Shown: positions 17,121 to 27,227, counted from the first letter of the stretch. The stretch: DNA of 64,000 nucleotides from Vibrio aerogenes (GCF_024346755.1 NZ_AP024862.1:992001-1056000), one strand, 5' to 3'. The notes: generated by a model not told the origin, from the sequence alone. Made by a program: numbers and translations.

Positions 17121-18722
17121 ATGGATGCACAACTGATTTCGATTCACTACAGTGACCCACTCTGGATAGCGATAGCCTTTGTTTGCGGTTTAACCGTTAA
17201 AAATTTTGGTCTTCCTCCCCTTGTCGGCTTCCTTTTTGCTGGTTTTGTCCTGAATGGACTCGGTGCCAAAGACGGCGAATTTCTGGGCATACTATCAGAC
17301 ATGGGGATCACTCTCTTGTTGTTTTCCATTGGCCTGAAACTGAAGCTCTCTTCACTGGCAAGGCCTGAAGTGTGGGGGACAGCAACCCTGCATATGGGCC
17401 TGGTCACTCTCATTTTCGGCATATTAGTCATGCTGCTCTCTTACACTTCCGTGCCTCTGTTTCACGGCATGGAGGCAGAAACAGCGTTGCTTATCGCCTT
17501 TGCTATGACATTTTCCAGTACTGTTTTTGCTGTCAAAGTGCTTGATGAAAGCGGGACGAACAATGCTCTGCACGGACAAACATCCATCGGCGTGCTGGTG
17601 ATTCAGGATATTGCTGCCGTTATTTTTATTGCGGTATCGATGGGAAAAATTCCTTCTCTGTGGACAGTCACCCTGATTTTACTGATCCCGATGCGATTCA
17701 TTTTCTATAAGATTCTCGATAAAGTCGGCCACGGTGAACTGCTGATTCTGTTTGGTATTTCCATGGCACTGATTGGTGCCGACTTATTTGAACTGGTGGG
17801 CATGAAAGGCGACGTTGGCGCTTTGGTATTCGGCATGTTGCTGGCAAAGCATTCTAAATCCACGGAACTGGCCAAAGCGCTGCTTGGGTTTAAAGAACTA
17901 TTTCTGGTAGGTTTCTTTCTCAGTGTTGGCATGACGGCGATGCCAAGTGGTACAGACGTTTTGATCGCTTTATTGTTGATGCTGTTTTTGCCCCTTAAAG
18001 TCGCAATCTATTTCGGCTTGTTCAGCCTGTTTAATCTGAGAAGTAACTCAGCCTGGCGGGCATCTTTAAATTTAGCCAACTATAGTGAATTTGGTTTAAT
18101 TGTGGGGGCAATTGCTGTCTCATCTGGTTGGCTGGCCGGTGAATGGTTAGCCATTCTCGCTCTGATTCTGGCTTTCTCTTTTATTCTTTCAGCGCCAATC
18201 ATCAGCATCCGTGACAGCCTGTATGAGCGATGGCGAACAAAAATGAATCGTTTTGAAAGGAAAAACCGGTTAGCCGGTGAAGAACATCTGGCACTGTCTC
18301 ATATCAAAGCTGTCGTGTTCGGGATGGGCAGAATGGGAGTTGCCGCCTATAATGCGCTGGAAAAAAACTATGCTGGCAACATTGCTGGTGTCGAGGTCGA
18401 CAGAGAAAGAGCAACCCGCCTGACCCAACAGGGCCGGAATGTCTATACCGGTGACGTAACGAACCCGGATTTCTGGATCAGGGCGCCGGAACTTCATCAT
18501 GATCTGGAGTGGGTATTACTGACACTGCCCAACCATCAGGCAAATATGAATTCGGTCTTACGTCTGAAAGAAATGGGATATCAGGGACGCATTGCTGCAA
18601 CTGCCAAGCACCATGATGAAGAGGATGAACTCAAAGCGCTGGGCGTCGATCATACATTTAATATCTACACGGTCGCCGGGCTGGGTTTTGCCAATGAACT
18701 GGAATCATTTCTCAGCAAATAG
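17121..18722 (+). CDS. CPA2 cation:proton antiporter with TrkA-N domain (KefC-like)
   Basis: 533 residues. About 12 hydrophobic segments fill residues 1-370, with the CPA2-type stretch TSIGVLVIQDIAAVIF. A cytoplasmic Rossmann domain begins near 394 with VVFGMGRMGVAAYNAL, the nucleotide-binding TrkA-N domain. Proteins of this kind exchange K+ or Na+ for protons in the inner membrane and are often gated by nucleotides or glutathione adducts. It is shorter than E. coli KefC (620) and no KefF-like partner is adjacent, so glutathione gating is not implied. Confidence 0.85.
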   Translation: MDAQLISIHYSDPLWIAIAFVCGLTVKNFGLPPLVGFLFAGFVLNGLGAKDGEFLGILSDMGITLLLFSIGLKLKLSSLARPEVWGTATLHMGLVTLIFGILVMLLSYTSVPLFHGMEAETALLIAFAMTFSSTVFAVKVLDESGTNNALHGQTSIGVLVIQDIAAVIFIAVSMGKIPSLWTVTLILLIPMRFIFYKILDKVGHGELLILFGISMALIGADLFELVGMKGDVGALVFGMLLAKHSKSTELAKALLGFKELFLVGFFLSVGMTAMPSGTDVLIALLLMLFLPLKVAIYFGLFSLFNLRSNSAWRASLNLANYSEFGLIVGAIAVSSGWLAGEWLAILALILAFSFILSAPIISIRDSLYERWRTKMNRFERKNRLAGEEHLALSHIKAVVFGMGRMGVAAYNALEKNYAGNIAGVEVDRERATRLTQQGRNVYTGDVTNPDFWIRAPELHHDLEWVLLTLPNHQANMNSVLRLKEMGYQGRIAATAKHHDEEDELKALGVDHTFNIYTVAGLGFANELESFLSK

Positions 18723-18837
18723 ACGCTTGCGGGGAACCGTTAAAGCCTGTCATTTGCCAGCCTTGTCACCAAAGTAGCACCTCATACCAATCTGAAAAAT
18801 AAACAGATCATCTGGATGTGTCTGGTGGAGCAAACAT

Positions 18838-18859
18838 ACAAGGGCATGGATGCCCTTGT
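18838..18859. terminator. Inverted repeat between convergent genes
   Basis: 10-bp arms ACAAGGGCAT and ATGCCCTTGT separated by two bases, lying between the ends of the antiporter gene and the convergent GH18-like gene. It is probably a shared terminator. There is no long T-run. Confidence 0.4.
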
Positions 18860-18970
18860 TTAAGCGCCTTTCTTATCAACGAAAAGGGATGGCTTGAGCG
18901 GTTTGTGGAACCAGATATATCCAGATCAGAAAATGACTTAGAATGGTATAAACGTGGACCACGACTAAGC

Positions 18971-19732
18971 TCACATATATTCCAGTGACGATATGCCAAG
19001 TTGAGTACAAATGGTTTCGAGATCTTCAGCATTCAATAACTGGAAATTCCAGATAAACAGACCACCAATATGATGGGTTTTGACCTGTTGCAGAAAATAA
19101 TCCAGATTTTCAGCGGTCAATCCTGCCGGTGTGAGGGCAAGGATGACTTTCTTCTCAGGTACGCCATACTCATGGATCGTTTTTTCGATCGCCCGGCTCA
19201 CATACCGTTCGATGTCGTTCATCCCCCACATTTGACCACCGTAACACATCAACACAAACCGATCACAGACGCCGCTTTCAACGACAGACTGAACCGTACT
19301 GTCACCTGAATCCACATAATCTGCACCGGCAAGAAAAGTATAACTGGTCGGGCAGCCACTGGCCTTCAGCTGTTCCATCACGGCAATCACGTTAGTGATA
19401 TTCATCCGGCTTTCGTTATCAAAATCGATCCCCGCCCATGATCCGCGGGTACAGGTCGATGCAATTTCGTCCAGCTGCTCACCGGCCGGCATATCATCCG
19501 GTACGGCGCCTGCACCACCATAGGTCCACATAACATCCCCATGGATAACCGTGGGGGCAGGTGTGGTTTTCGGGCTCCAGTTCCAGGACTGTTTCGGCGG
19601 CGTACCTGTCGCCAGTTCTTTGAGGTTAGTCACCATGCCATACATCGTGCAGGTAAATGTGACCGGTGGCTGGACATGGATTTCCTGTGTCCAGCCTCCA
19701 ATGATGTATTCGCTTTTATTGCTTCCACTCAT
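18971..19732 (-). CDS. GH18-like (chitinase-fold) protein
   Basis: 253 residues with a good ribosome site (CAGGAG, 8 bases upstream). The stretch WAGIDFDNES near residues 114-123 resembles the DGxDxDxE catalytic strand of family 18 glycoside hydrolases, with its glutamate kept. LMCYGGQMW and a C-terminal GGLFIWNFQ fit later barrel strands. It is short for a chitinase and has no signal peptide or carbohydrate-binding module, so secretion and activity on chitin are uncertain. It may be an intracellular or non-classically exported member. Confidence 0.6.
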   Translation of the reverse strand: MSGSNKSEYIIGGWTQEIHVQPPVTFTCTMYGMVTNLKELATGTPPKQSWNWSPKTTPAPTVIHGDVMWTYGGAGAVPDDMPAGEQLDEIASTCTRGSWAGIDFDNESRMNITNVIAVMEQLKASGCPTSYTFLAGADYVDSGDSTVQSVVESGVCDRFVLMCYGGQMWGMNDIERYVSRAIEKTIHEYGVPEKKVILALTPAGLTAENLDYFLQQVKTHHIGGLFIWNFQLLNAEDLETICTQLGISSLEYM

Positions 19733-19951
19733 GTGACAGACTCCTGTAACGTTAGTGTGTCAAGCGTTTCTACCTCTCAACGCAGATATAAAATTCAATG
19801 AATAACAACTTGAAGTGTATGCCATAAAATTATATCCGCCACCACAGGCTGTGTGACAAATAAGACTGCGATAAAAGCGTATCGGTGATTTGTCCGGGAA
19901 ATGAATCACTTATCTCTGAAAGTCATGCACTCCGGCAGATAACGTCATTGA

Positions 19952-20830
19952 TTACTTCATACTGGCAGCCATCACTTCTACATTATGCGTAAACGCATCC
20001 ACATAGGTGGGGGCTTCGCCATTCTCTCCGGTCAGTGCTTCAGGGAATAACTCTCCACCTGCCTTCGCACCAGTCGCGGCAGCAATCTGTTTCACCAGCC
20101 GGGGATCCGTCTGATTTTCAATGAAATACGCATGAATATGCTCATTTTTCAGCTGCTGAATCAGCTGGCCGACATCGTTCGCACTGGCTTGGGCTTCCGT
20201 AGAAAAGCCCACAGGTGACAAGAATTTCACGCCATATTCTGCCCCAAAATAACCAAACGCATCGTGACTGGTCAGGACTTTACGCTTGCTCTGCGGGATG
20301 GCAGCAAACTTTTGTTTCGCCCAGACATCCAGCTTCTCCAGTTTCTGAATATAGGCATTGCCATGTTGACGGAAATAGTCCGCATCTTCAGGATCCGCTT
20401 TTATCAGCGCATCCATGACATTTTTTGCGTACACCATACCGTTCTTCGCGCTGTTCCATGCATGCGGATCGGTGATGGTTTCTCCGTCTTCCAGCATCGA
20501 CAGGGTTTGAATATGTTTGGAGGCAACAACCGGCACACCACGAAAGCCGGATGATTTCACCAGACGATTCATCCAGCCTTCCAGCCCCAGACCGCTGACA
20601 AAGACAACATCCGCCTGATTCAGGGTGACACTGTCTTTCGGCGCTGGTTCAAAGGTATGCGGGTCACCATCCGGCCCGACCAGGGAAGTCACTTTCACAT
20701 GATCGCCGCCAACCTGTTTTACAATATCGGCAAGCACAGAAAAACTGGCGACTGTATCGAGCGTTTTTGCCATCAGAGAAGGACTGACCGCAAACAATAA
20801 CGTCAACACTGCTGTTGGTAATTGTTTCAT
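19952..20830 (-). CDS. Metal (Zn/Mn) ABC transporter, periplasmic binding protein
   Basis: 292 residues with a signal peptide ending near residue 21 (LMA). Metal ligands of the cluster A-I family are visible: DPHTFEP (about 56-62), DPHAW (about 116-120) and a late acidic site near ENQTDP. There is no histidine-rich loop of the kind found in ZnuA, which leaves Mn or Fe open. The start overlaps the permease stop by 4 bases. The three-gene operon ATPase-permease-receptor runs leftwards. Confidence 0.88.
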   Translation of the reverse strand: MKQLPTAVLTLLFAVSPSLMAKTLDTVASFSVLADIVKQVGGDHVKVTSLVGPDGDPHTFEPAPKDSVTLNQADVVFVSGLGLEGWMNRLVKSSGFRGVPVVASKHIQTLSMLEDGETITDPHAWNSAKNGMVYAKNVMDALIKADPEDADYFRQHGNAYIQKLEKLDVWAKQKFAAIPQSKRKVLTSHDAFGYFGAEYGVKFLSPVGFSTEAQASANDVGQLIQQLKNEHIHAYFIENQTDPRLVKQIAAATGAKAGGELFPEALTGENGEAPTYVDAFTHNVEVMAASMK

Positions 20831-21732
20831 TTTATATTCCTTAATTGACTGATTTCCATCGCTTGTGAAGATGGACAGATTACTTTTTTACGTACAGGCA
20901 GAATTCCTTTTTCCATGCCGAAAAACACAGAAAAAAGAAACAAAATTGTGGCTGTTAATACAATGGCAGGACCGGCAGGAATCGACTGATACCAGGACCA
21001 GGTGAGCCCGGCCACGGAACTCACCGCACCAAACAGGGTGGCCAGCAACAAGGTGACCGGCAAATGATTCGACCAGCACCGGGCTGAAATGGCCGGTAAC
21101 ATCATTAATCCAACGGTCATCAAGGTGCCCAGAATCTGAAACCCTGCGACTAAATTCATCACGACCAGTGCCATGAATAGTCCGTGAACCAGCGAAGGAA
21201 ACCGCTTTGCCCGAACCTGAAAAAACGCGGCATTAAACGATTCAAATACAATCGCCCGGTAAAACAGAGCCAGCAGAATCAGGGTGACTGAAGTAATCAC
21301 ACCAATAAAAATAATGGATTCATTATCGACCGCCAGTAAAGAGCCGAATAACAAATGTAATAAGTCAACACCAGTACTGCGCAGCGAAACCAGCGTGACG
21401 CCCAGTGCCAGCGATCCTAAATAAAGTCCGGCGAATGTTGAATCTTCATGCAACCGGGTCGCCGAGCTGATCCAGCTGGAGCTCATGGCAACCAGTAATC
21501 CGGCAACAAACCCGCCAATCCCCATCGCAACCAGAGACATTCCGGCACATAAGTAACCAATTGCGACACCGGGCAAGACAGCATGCGATAAAGCATCGCC
21601 AATCAGGCTCATCCGGCGCAGCAGTAAAAAAACACCCAGCGGCGTCAGGCTGACAGACAAAGCCAGACAAGCCACCAGAGAACGTCGCATAAAACCAAAC
21701 TGGGCAAAGGCATCCAGAACATGCATCGTCAT
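20827..21732 (-). CDS. Metal ABC transporter permease (ZnuB/MntB-like)
   Basis: 301 residues, almost all hydrophobic with about 8-9 membrane segments, and the family stretch GDALSHAVLPGVAIGYL near residues 46-62. It forms the inner-membrane channel for the metal. It has a ribosome site, AGAGGAATAATA, before the ATG and overlaps the receptor gene by 4 bases, so the two are translationally coupled. Confidence 0.88.
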   Translation of the reverse strand: MTMHVLDAFAQFGFMRRSLVACLALSVSLTPLGVFLLLRRMSLIGDALSHAVLPGVAIGYLCAGMSLVAMGIGGFVAGLLVAMSSSWISSATRLHEDSTFAGLYLGSLALGVTLVSLRSTGVDLLHLLFGSLLAVDNESIIFIGVITSVTLILLALFYRAIVFESFNAAFFQVRAKRFPSLVHGLFMALVVMNLVAGFQILGTLMTVGLMMLPAISARCWSNHLPVTLLLATLFGAVSSVAGLTWSWYQSIPAGPAIVLTATILFLFSVFFGMEKGILPVRKKVICPSSQAMEISQLRNIK

Positions 21733-21752
21733 TATTATTCCTCTTAACCCGG

Positions 21753-22457
21753 TTATCCGAAACGAAGACTCAGCCCGGCCTGTGGCTGAAACAAGCCACA
21801 GCGGGATAACACATCTCCCGTCTCACCCCAGTGAAAGCAGCGATGATTAATCACCAGTGTTTGCGGAAAGAAGGTGTGCACCATTTCCGGATTATGCAGC
21901 ACCGCAATGATGGTTTTACCCGCCTGGTGAAGCTGACCAATCAATGCAATCAGCATCTCCTGCGTCTGGGCATCAATCCCGGTAAAAGGTTCATCCATCA
22001 GCATCACAGGCGCATCCTGAACCAGTAACCGGGCAAACAGCATGCGCTGAAATTGTCCGCCTGAAAGTTGATTTACACTGTAATTTGCCAGATCACTAAT
22101 CCCCGTCGTTTCTAAAGCCGCTTCGACCCGCGCAATATCCTGACGACGTAATGCGGCCATCATGCTTCGCCGCGGCCAGCATCCCATCGATACAACGTCA
22201 AATACATTGATGGGAAAACTCCGGTCAATATCGGCCTGCTGTGGCAGCCATGACATATCCGTCTGCGTGTTCTGACGAAAAGAGACATGCCCCGACACAG
22301 GAGATAACATACCGCAGATCGTTTTTAACAGGGTGGACTTACCTGTACCGTTTTCGCCCATAATGGCGGTTAAACTGCCCTGATCAAAACAACCACTCAC
22401 CGGCTCTGTCAGCCCTTTTCCCTGATATCCCACCACTAAATTGTTCAATTCGATCAT
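21753..22457 (-). CDS. Metal ABC transporter ATPase
   Basis: 234 residues from the ATG at 22457 (MIELNNLVVGYQ). Walker A GENGTGKST, signature LSGGQFQRM and Walker B MLMDEPF are all present. The open frame goes back to a GTG at 22613, but those 52 residues look unlike any ABC protein. The ATG overlaps the stop of a possible 46-codon upstream frame (22454-22594). It energises the permease and receptor genes that follow. Confidence 0.87.
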   Translation of the reverse strand: MIELNNLVVGYQGKGLTEPVSGCFDQGSLTAIMGENGTGKSTLLKTICGMLSPVSGHVSFRQNTQTDMSWLPQQADIDRSFPINVFDVVSMGCWPRRSMMAALRRQDIARVEAALETTGISDLANYSVNQLSGGQFQRMLFARLLVQDAPVMLMDEPFTGIDAQTQEMLIALIGQLHQAGKTIIAVLHNPEMVHTFFPQTLVINHRCFHWGETGDVLSRCGLFQPQAGLSLRFG

Positions 22458-22594
22458 GGCAGTAACACCGCCCAGCGAATCGCCAGCCAAAGACACAGAA
22501 TCAGCACAGACACGCCTGCTGCCCGGACGATACAGGATGCAGTCAGGATTGATGAAGATCTGCGTGAGCGTGTACAAGATGTCGTCTGAGTCAT
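22454..22594 (-). CDS. Possible small membrane or leader peptide before the metal ABC operon
   Basis: A 46-codon frame starting at the ATG at 22594. The N-terminal half is rich in Ser, Thr and Arg and is followed by one hydrophobic segment (AGVSVLILCLWLAIRWAV). Its TGA overlaps the ATPase ATG (ATGA), which would couple translation. The ribosome site is weak and I know no family. It may be a true small subunit, a leader peptide, or chance. Confidence 0.3.
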   Translation of the reverse strand: MTQTTSCTRSRRSSSILTASCIVRAAGVSVLILCLWLAIRWAVLLP

Positions 22595-22623
22595 TATTTT
22601 GTACCAAAGTCACACCTAATTCA

Positions 22624-22639
22624 TTATGTTATAACATAA
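22624..22639. promoter_or_regulatory. Zur-like palindromic operator
   Basis: A perfect 16-bp palindrome, TTATGTTATAACATAA, upstream of the metal ABC operon. It resembles the gammaproteobacterial Zur box with its GTTATA/TATAAC core. If bound by Zur it would make the operon zinc-repressed, favouring zinc as the substrate. Confidence 0.5.
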
Positions 22640-23290
22640 CAAAACGAACACAGCAACAGACAAACTGCACCGGAGAGCGAGTGTTGAATCGCCTGTCAAA
22701 ATCACACTTCAGCGCCGGATAAATTGAAAAAAGGATGAATTTAAAAATTGAAAGGATCAAAAGAAATTAAAAAAATTGAAAAACTAAATTGAAAGGACAG
22801 ACACATTTATTTTCGCTGAATATCTGTTTCCTGAATTCCTTTTTATCCATAAAACCTCAATCATGTATTTTCAGGTAGCCTGGCTATTATTATTTTTATC
22901 AAAAAAATACAGAATTAACTCCGGTATAATTTTCCTTATTATTAATCTTTAAGGAAAATATTTACTCCCCCTGGATTAAATTAATTTTTTAAGCATCTTA
23001 ACTGAATAATTAATTATTCCCGGTTAAATATGGGGACAAACCGACAAACCTGAAAATAATAAAAAATTCTCCGTTACATTTTGATACATCTGGTTACAAT
23101 CACATGATGGGATGAATCGTTCTTGCAGTTTCATTTTACAACAATCAATTGATTACGCTTGCATTTATGATAAAAACCATGAAAAGCAAAAAGTTAAAAA
23201 CACAAAACAAACAATAAAAATATGAAAAATAAAGAAAGGCCATAACTGTTCACAATCAACAAGTCAGTAATAATACATCAGGAGTTCATG
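22640..23290. other. Long AT-rich upstream region of the pectate lyase gene
   Basis: About 650 bases with no supportable gene and strikingly AT-rich. It contains one GGACAGAC motif at 22795-22802. It should carry the pectate lyase promoter; no convincing KdgR box was found. Confidence 0.5.
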
Positions 23291-24892
23291 ATGAGAATAA
23301 ATTTAAAATCTCCCGGCTGGAAAAAAACCATTCCATTTCTTCTTTCTGCCATCAGCCTTTCGGCTTACGCTGATAATTGTTCCACAATGCCAACCTCCGG
23401 GCAAAAGTATTATATTAAAAATATTAGTTCTGATTTGGCGCTGGACGTCAGTAAAGGAGACACCAGTAATTCACCCAACGTCATTACTTATAATTTTTCA
23501 GGCAATAATAACCAGCAATACGTTATCACCAAACAGAGTGATAATTACTATACACTGAAGTCTGTTTATAATAATCAGGTTCTGGAAGTCGAAGGAGCTT
23601 CCGGTTCAAATGGAGCAAACGTTGATGTGGGTACAGATACTCACAGTAATCATCAGCGCTGGGAACTTAAACTTCAATCTTCAGGCGCGTTTAAAATTGT
23701 CAATAAGTCTTCGCAAAAATCTCTGACCGTTGCAGGTTCCTCGAATGGCGCGAATGTATATCAGAATGATGATACCTCAGCCAGCTCCCAACGCTGGTAC
23801 ATCAGCCCTGTCTCAGGCTCCTGCGGCACCAGCACGGGCTCAGGTTCAGGCACATCAGACAGCGCTCTGGAAGGGTTTGCTTCCCAGTCCGGTAGTGACG
23901 GGCTTTCAACCACGACCGGCGGTGCCGGCGGAAGTACCGTGACGGTATCCAACTGTAGCGCATTGCAATCAGCACTGACGTCATCCTCTGCGCAAATCAT
24001 TCAGATTCCGGCTAATACCACGATTGACTGCCGGACAGCAAACCGGACAGTCGCGGCTTGTCCGCTTGATTGTGCCAGATGGGGAGACAACGGAAAAACC
24101 TGGTACCGGGTACCGACAAGTACTCAGAACTGTAGTGATTTAGGCAGCAGCTCAAGCAGCACCGTCAATGTCACCCGCAATGAAACCACCATTCGTGTTA
24201 AATCGAATAAAACACTCAAAGGACTTGGAGCCGGCTCGACATTGCTGGGCGCAAATTTATATCTGAGCGGTGTGAAAAACGTCATTATCCGTAATTTAAC
24301 CATCAGCAATATTAACCCGTCACTGGTCGAAGCGGGTGATGGTATTACCGTCAACAGCAGCAGCCATGTCTGGGTTGATCATGTTGCCTTCAGTAAAATC
24401 AGTGATGGCTATGTGGATGTGAAAGGCAGTCAAAATGTCACGCTCAGCTGGAACCGCTTCTATGGTCACAATACACAGGTCTGCGCCAACCAACACTGGT
24501 ACACGCACCTGATTGATGATTCTCAGGTGACCTTCCACCATAACTTCTGGGATACAGCCGCAGGACGGAATCCTAAAGTCGAAGGCAATAAAGCACGGGT
24601 TCACCTGTTCAACAATTACTGGAAAGATATTACATACTTCTCCATTGGCGGCGATGATAATGCCCAGATTCTGGTTGAAAACAATTACTTCGAAAACAGT
24701 GCAAAACCACACTGGAACATTGGAAATGCTTACTTCTCTGCTTCCGGCAATACTTATACCGGCGTATCCAAAAACGATCAGTATAAAGACAGCGGTGCCA
24801 CTGTTTTTTCTGATGTCAATATGTACCCTTACACGCTGGAGAACCCATCGGCGTTAGGAAATGAGGTGAACGGCGGGACCGGCCCGCAATAA
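23291..24892 (+). CDS. Secreted pectate lyase (PL1) with N-terminal ricin-type lectin domain
   Basis: 533 residues from the second ATG, 6 bases after GGAG. The signal peptide ends at about SAYA (residue 27). Residues about 35-180 form a ricin-B-type domain with repeated QxW-like motifs (HQRWEL, SQRWYI), which usually binds carbohydrate. After a Ser/Gly linker comes the PL1 beta-helix with WVDHVAFSK, DGYVDVKG and RNPKVEGNKARVH, the last holding the catalytic arginine. It cleaves polygalacturonate by beta-elimination outside the cell, which suggests contact with plant or algal material. A hairpin follows the stop. Confidence 0.9.
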   Translation: MRINLKSPGWKKTIPFLLSAISLSAYADNCSTMPTSGQKYYIKNISSDLALDVSKGDTSNSPNVITYNFSGNNNQQYVITKQSDNYYTLKSVYNNQVLEVEGASGSNGANVDVGTDTHSNHQRWELKLQSSGAFKIVNKSSQKSLTVAGSSNGANVYQNDDTSASSQRWYISPVSGSCGTSTGSGSGTSDSALEGFASQSGSDGLSTTTGGAGGSTVTVSNCSALQSALTSSSAQIIQIPANTTIDCRTANRTVAACPLDCARWGDNGKTWYRVPTSTQNCSDLGSSSSSTVNVTRNETTIRVKSNKTLKGLGAGSTLLGANLYLSGVKNVIIRNLTISNINPSLVEAGDGITVNSSSHVWVDHVAFSKISDGYVDVKGSQNVTLSWNRFYGHNTQVCANQHWYTHLIDDSQVTFHHNFWDTAAGRNPKVEGNKARVHLFNNYWKDITYFSIGGDDNAQILVENNYFENSAKPHWNIGNAYFSASGNTYTGVSKNDQYKDSGATVFSDVNMYPYTLENPSALGNEVNGGTGPQ

Positions 24893-24905
24893 CTGAAACC
24901 TGTAT

Positions 24906-24930
24906 GACAGGCCCGGAATACGGGCCTGTC
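24906..24930 (+). terminator. Terminator hairpin after pectate lyase
   Basis: Perfect 10-bp GC-rich arms, GACAGGCCCG and CGGGCCTGTC, with a 5-base loop, 14 bases after the stop codon. No long T-run follows. Confidence 0.6.
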
Positions 24931-25096
24931 TGTCACCGGCTTACTCTTTCCATGATAGCTTCTCATTCTGATTGTCAATTTGAACGATTTGAACCCACCC
25001 AAAATAAATCATTAATTTTCAATTAATTAAAACAGGCACACATTTTGTACTCTTCATTGTTATCTGACGTCTTGCCTATAAAACTGAGGGATAATG

Positions 25097-27208
25097 ATGA
25101 GAAAAATCATTCTTTTTGTATTACTCCTTTTTACCGGTCATGTTGCTACCGCAACACCTTTTGACAACTGCCCAAGCCGGGCATATCTGTTTCAGTCCAA
25201 ACCTGTTCAGGTGTATGGGGTTAATCTGGTCACCGGGATGACCACCCTGATACAAGGGGATACAGGGATAGCCAGCAACATCAATGGCGTTGGCTTTGAT
25301 TTTGTTTCCCGGTATATATTCGGCTATGACACCACCCAGAAACGAATTGTCCGGCTTGATAAAGATTTTCAGGTAACCGTCATTCCAACCATAGGCCTAC
25401 CCACCGATCACACATTCTTTGTTGGTGATGTATTTAATCAGTATTACTACCTATACCGGCAGAATAAAGGACTATTCCGGATTGACCTTACCCCGCTGGA
25501 TACGGATCCGGATGCCGTTCTGGTGGTTGAGAAAATCACTGGTACCGCCAAAATTTCACTGACTGACTTTGCTTTTCATCCCGGAAACGGCAAGCTCTAC
25601 GGTATCGATAATAACTCCGGTTATCTTTACGAATTCAACACCGGGACCGGCGCCGCGACATTCATTGGTGATACCGGAGAAACAGGAACTTTCGGCGCAG
25701 GTTACTTCGACGTCAACGGTTATTATTATGTATCACGCAATCAGGACGGACAGATTTACCGGATTGATTTATCCAGTGAAGCGAATCTGAGTTCCGGCAA
25801 TGTGGCTGCTGTCAAATTTGCTGACGGTCCCTCCTCGAATCAAAACGATGGCGCACGTTGTGCAAATGCCCCCGTGATTGATGAAGATTCTCAGATCGAC
25901 TTTGGTGATGCCCCCGACAGTTACGGCACCTCACTGGCCGCCAATGGCCCGCGACATCAGCTCGATGGCCTGACCTGGCTGGGACAAAGCATCCCGGATG
26001 GCGAACAGGACGGATATACCAGTTCATTGACCGATGATACCACCGGCAGCGATGATGAAGACGGTGTCAACTTTGTCACCCCACTGGAAGCCGGACTTGA
26101 AGCTATTATCCAGATCGATGCATCGGTTTCCGGTTACCTTTCCGCATGGATTGACTGGAATCAGGACGGCGATTTTGACGATGAAAATGAACAAATCTTT
26201 ACCGACCAGTCCTTAGAAGGCGGGCTGAATACCTTCTTCATCACGGTGCCTTTCTCTGCCACACAGGGACAAACCTGGAGCCGCTTCCGGTTCAGCCAGC
26301 AGACCGGGCTCAGTGCAACGGGCGGCGCGACTTCCGGTGAAGTGGAAGACCACCCAGTTTATATTACTGCTGATGGCATCAGTATCAGACATTATCCCAG
26401 CGAGTCCGGTTACGCGACAGTCGCCTTTGAAGATAACTGGCCACACACCGCTGACTACGATATGAACGATGTCGTTATTCATTACCGGGTGACAGAATTT
26501 GTCAAAGACGGACAGGTCAAAAAAAGTTTCATTCAGGGACGTTTGTCAGCAATGGGCGCAACATATCACAATGGTTTTGCCATTCGTCTGCAAGGACTGA
26601 ACCGACAGGACATCGATACTGCGCTGACCCGTCAATACCACAATCAAACTCTGCAGGAGAACAGCGGGCTGGATGAGAGTGTCAACGAAACGATATTTAT
26701 CATTTCAGATGATCTGACGCTGAAAAAAGGATCACAATGCGCGTACTTCCGCACCCAGAACCACTGTAAAGAAGAGGAATCATTTCAGTTTGAAATCCAC
26801 ATTTATTTGCAGGACGGGGCCGACAGTTCAGGATTAATCGCGATGCCTTACGATCCCTTTATTTTTGCCACACCGGGTTACTATCATGGCGAAGGTCTGC
26901 CTAACCATCCCGGACACAGCTGGGAAATACATCTGCCCGATCAGGCACCAACCGAAAAATTTGCCGGTGATATGCTGTGGCAGCTCGGAGTTGATGCCAG
27001 TGATCCGGGCGCCGGTACGTTTTTTAAAACCGCACAAAATCACCCGTGGGCATTATTGATCCCTTACGAGTGGCTATGGCCTTCGGAACGGACTGATCTG
27101 CTGCAGGCTTATCCGGATTTCCAGATGTTTGCCGAAAGTGCCGGTGCACAGGGGCGAAGCTGGTATACCAACAGCAAAGCCTCTTCTCAGTATATTTACA
27201 TTCCATAG
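25097..27208 (+). CDS. Exported protein with GEVED and LruC domains
   Basis: 703 residues from the second of two ATGs (25094, 25097), better spaced from GAGGG. The signal peptide ends near residue 19. Residues about 25-260 look like a beta-propeller (repeated FDxxxx/YGID strands, DUF6923-like). Then FGDAPDSYGT and SDDEDGV with WIDWNQDGDFDD mark a GEVED domain. The C-terminal third carries the LruC signature FEDNWPHTADYDMNDVVI (about 445-462). Such proteins are surface or secreted and of unknown role. A lipoprotein gene follows after 19 bases, which suggests a shared operon. Confidence 0.75.
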   Translation: MRKIILFVLLLFTGHVATATPFDNCPSRAYLFQSKPVQVYGVNLVTGMTTLIQGDTGIASNINGVGFDFVSRYIFGYDTTQKRIVRLDKDFQVTVIPTIGLPTDHTFFVGDVFNQYYYLYRQNKGLFRIDLTPLDTDPDAVLVVEKITGTAKISLTDFAFHPGNGKLYGIDNNSGYLYEFNTGTGAATFIGDTGETGTFGAGYFDVNGYYYVSRNQDGQIYRIDLSSEANLSSGNVAAVKFADGPSSNQNDGARCANAPVIDEDSQIDFGDAPDSYGTSLAANGPRHQLDGLTWLGQSIPDGEQDGYTSSLTDDTTGSDDEDGVNFVTPLEAGLEAIIQIDASVSGYLSAWIDWNQDGDFDDENEQIFTDQSLEGGLNTFFITVPFSATQGQTWSRFRFSQQTGLSATGGATSGEVEDHPVYITADGISIRHYPSESGYATVAFEDNWPHTADYDMNDVVIHYRVTEFVKDGQVKKSFIQGRLSAMGATYHNGFAIRLQGLNRQDIDTALTRQYHNQTLQENSGLDESVNETIFIISDDLTLKKGSQCAYFRTQNHCKEEESFQFEIHIYLQDGADSSGLIAMPYDPFIFATPGYYHGEGLPNHPGHSWEIHLPDQAPTEKFAGDMLWQLGVDASDPGAGTFFKTAQNHPWALLIPYEWLWPSERTDLLQAYPDFQMFAESAGAQGRSWYTNSKASSQYIYIP

Positions 27209-27227
27209 GCTTGTTCAGGGAGAATTT

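Noticed and set aside
18780..18970. IS or transposase remnant between the antiporter and GH18-like genes
   Set aside because: Only a short inverted repeat is visible; no frame in this stretch resembles a transposase.
21753..22613. Longer ATPase starting at the GTG at 22613
   Set aside because: The extra 52 residues do not resemble any ABC protein and the GTG runs into the palindromic operator region.
22860..23290. KdgR-type operator before the pectate lyase gene
   Set aside because: GTTTCATT near 23130 is only a half site; the other half does not fit in sequence or spacing.
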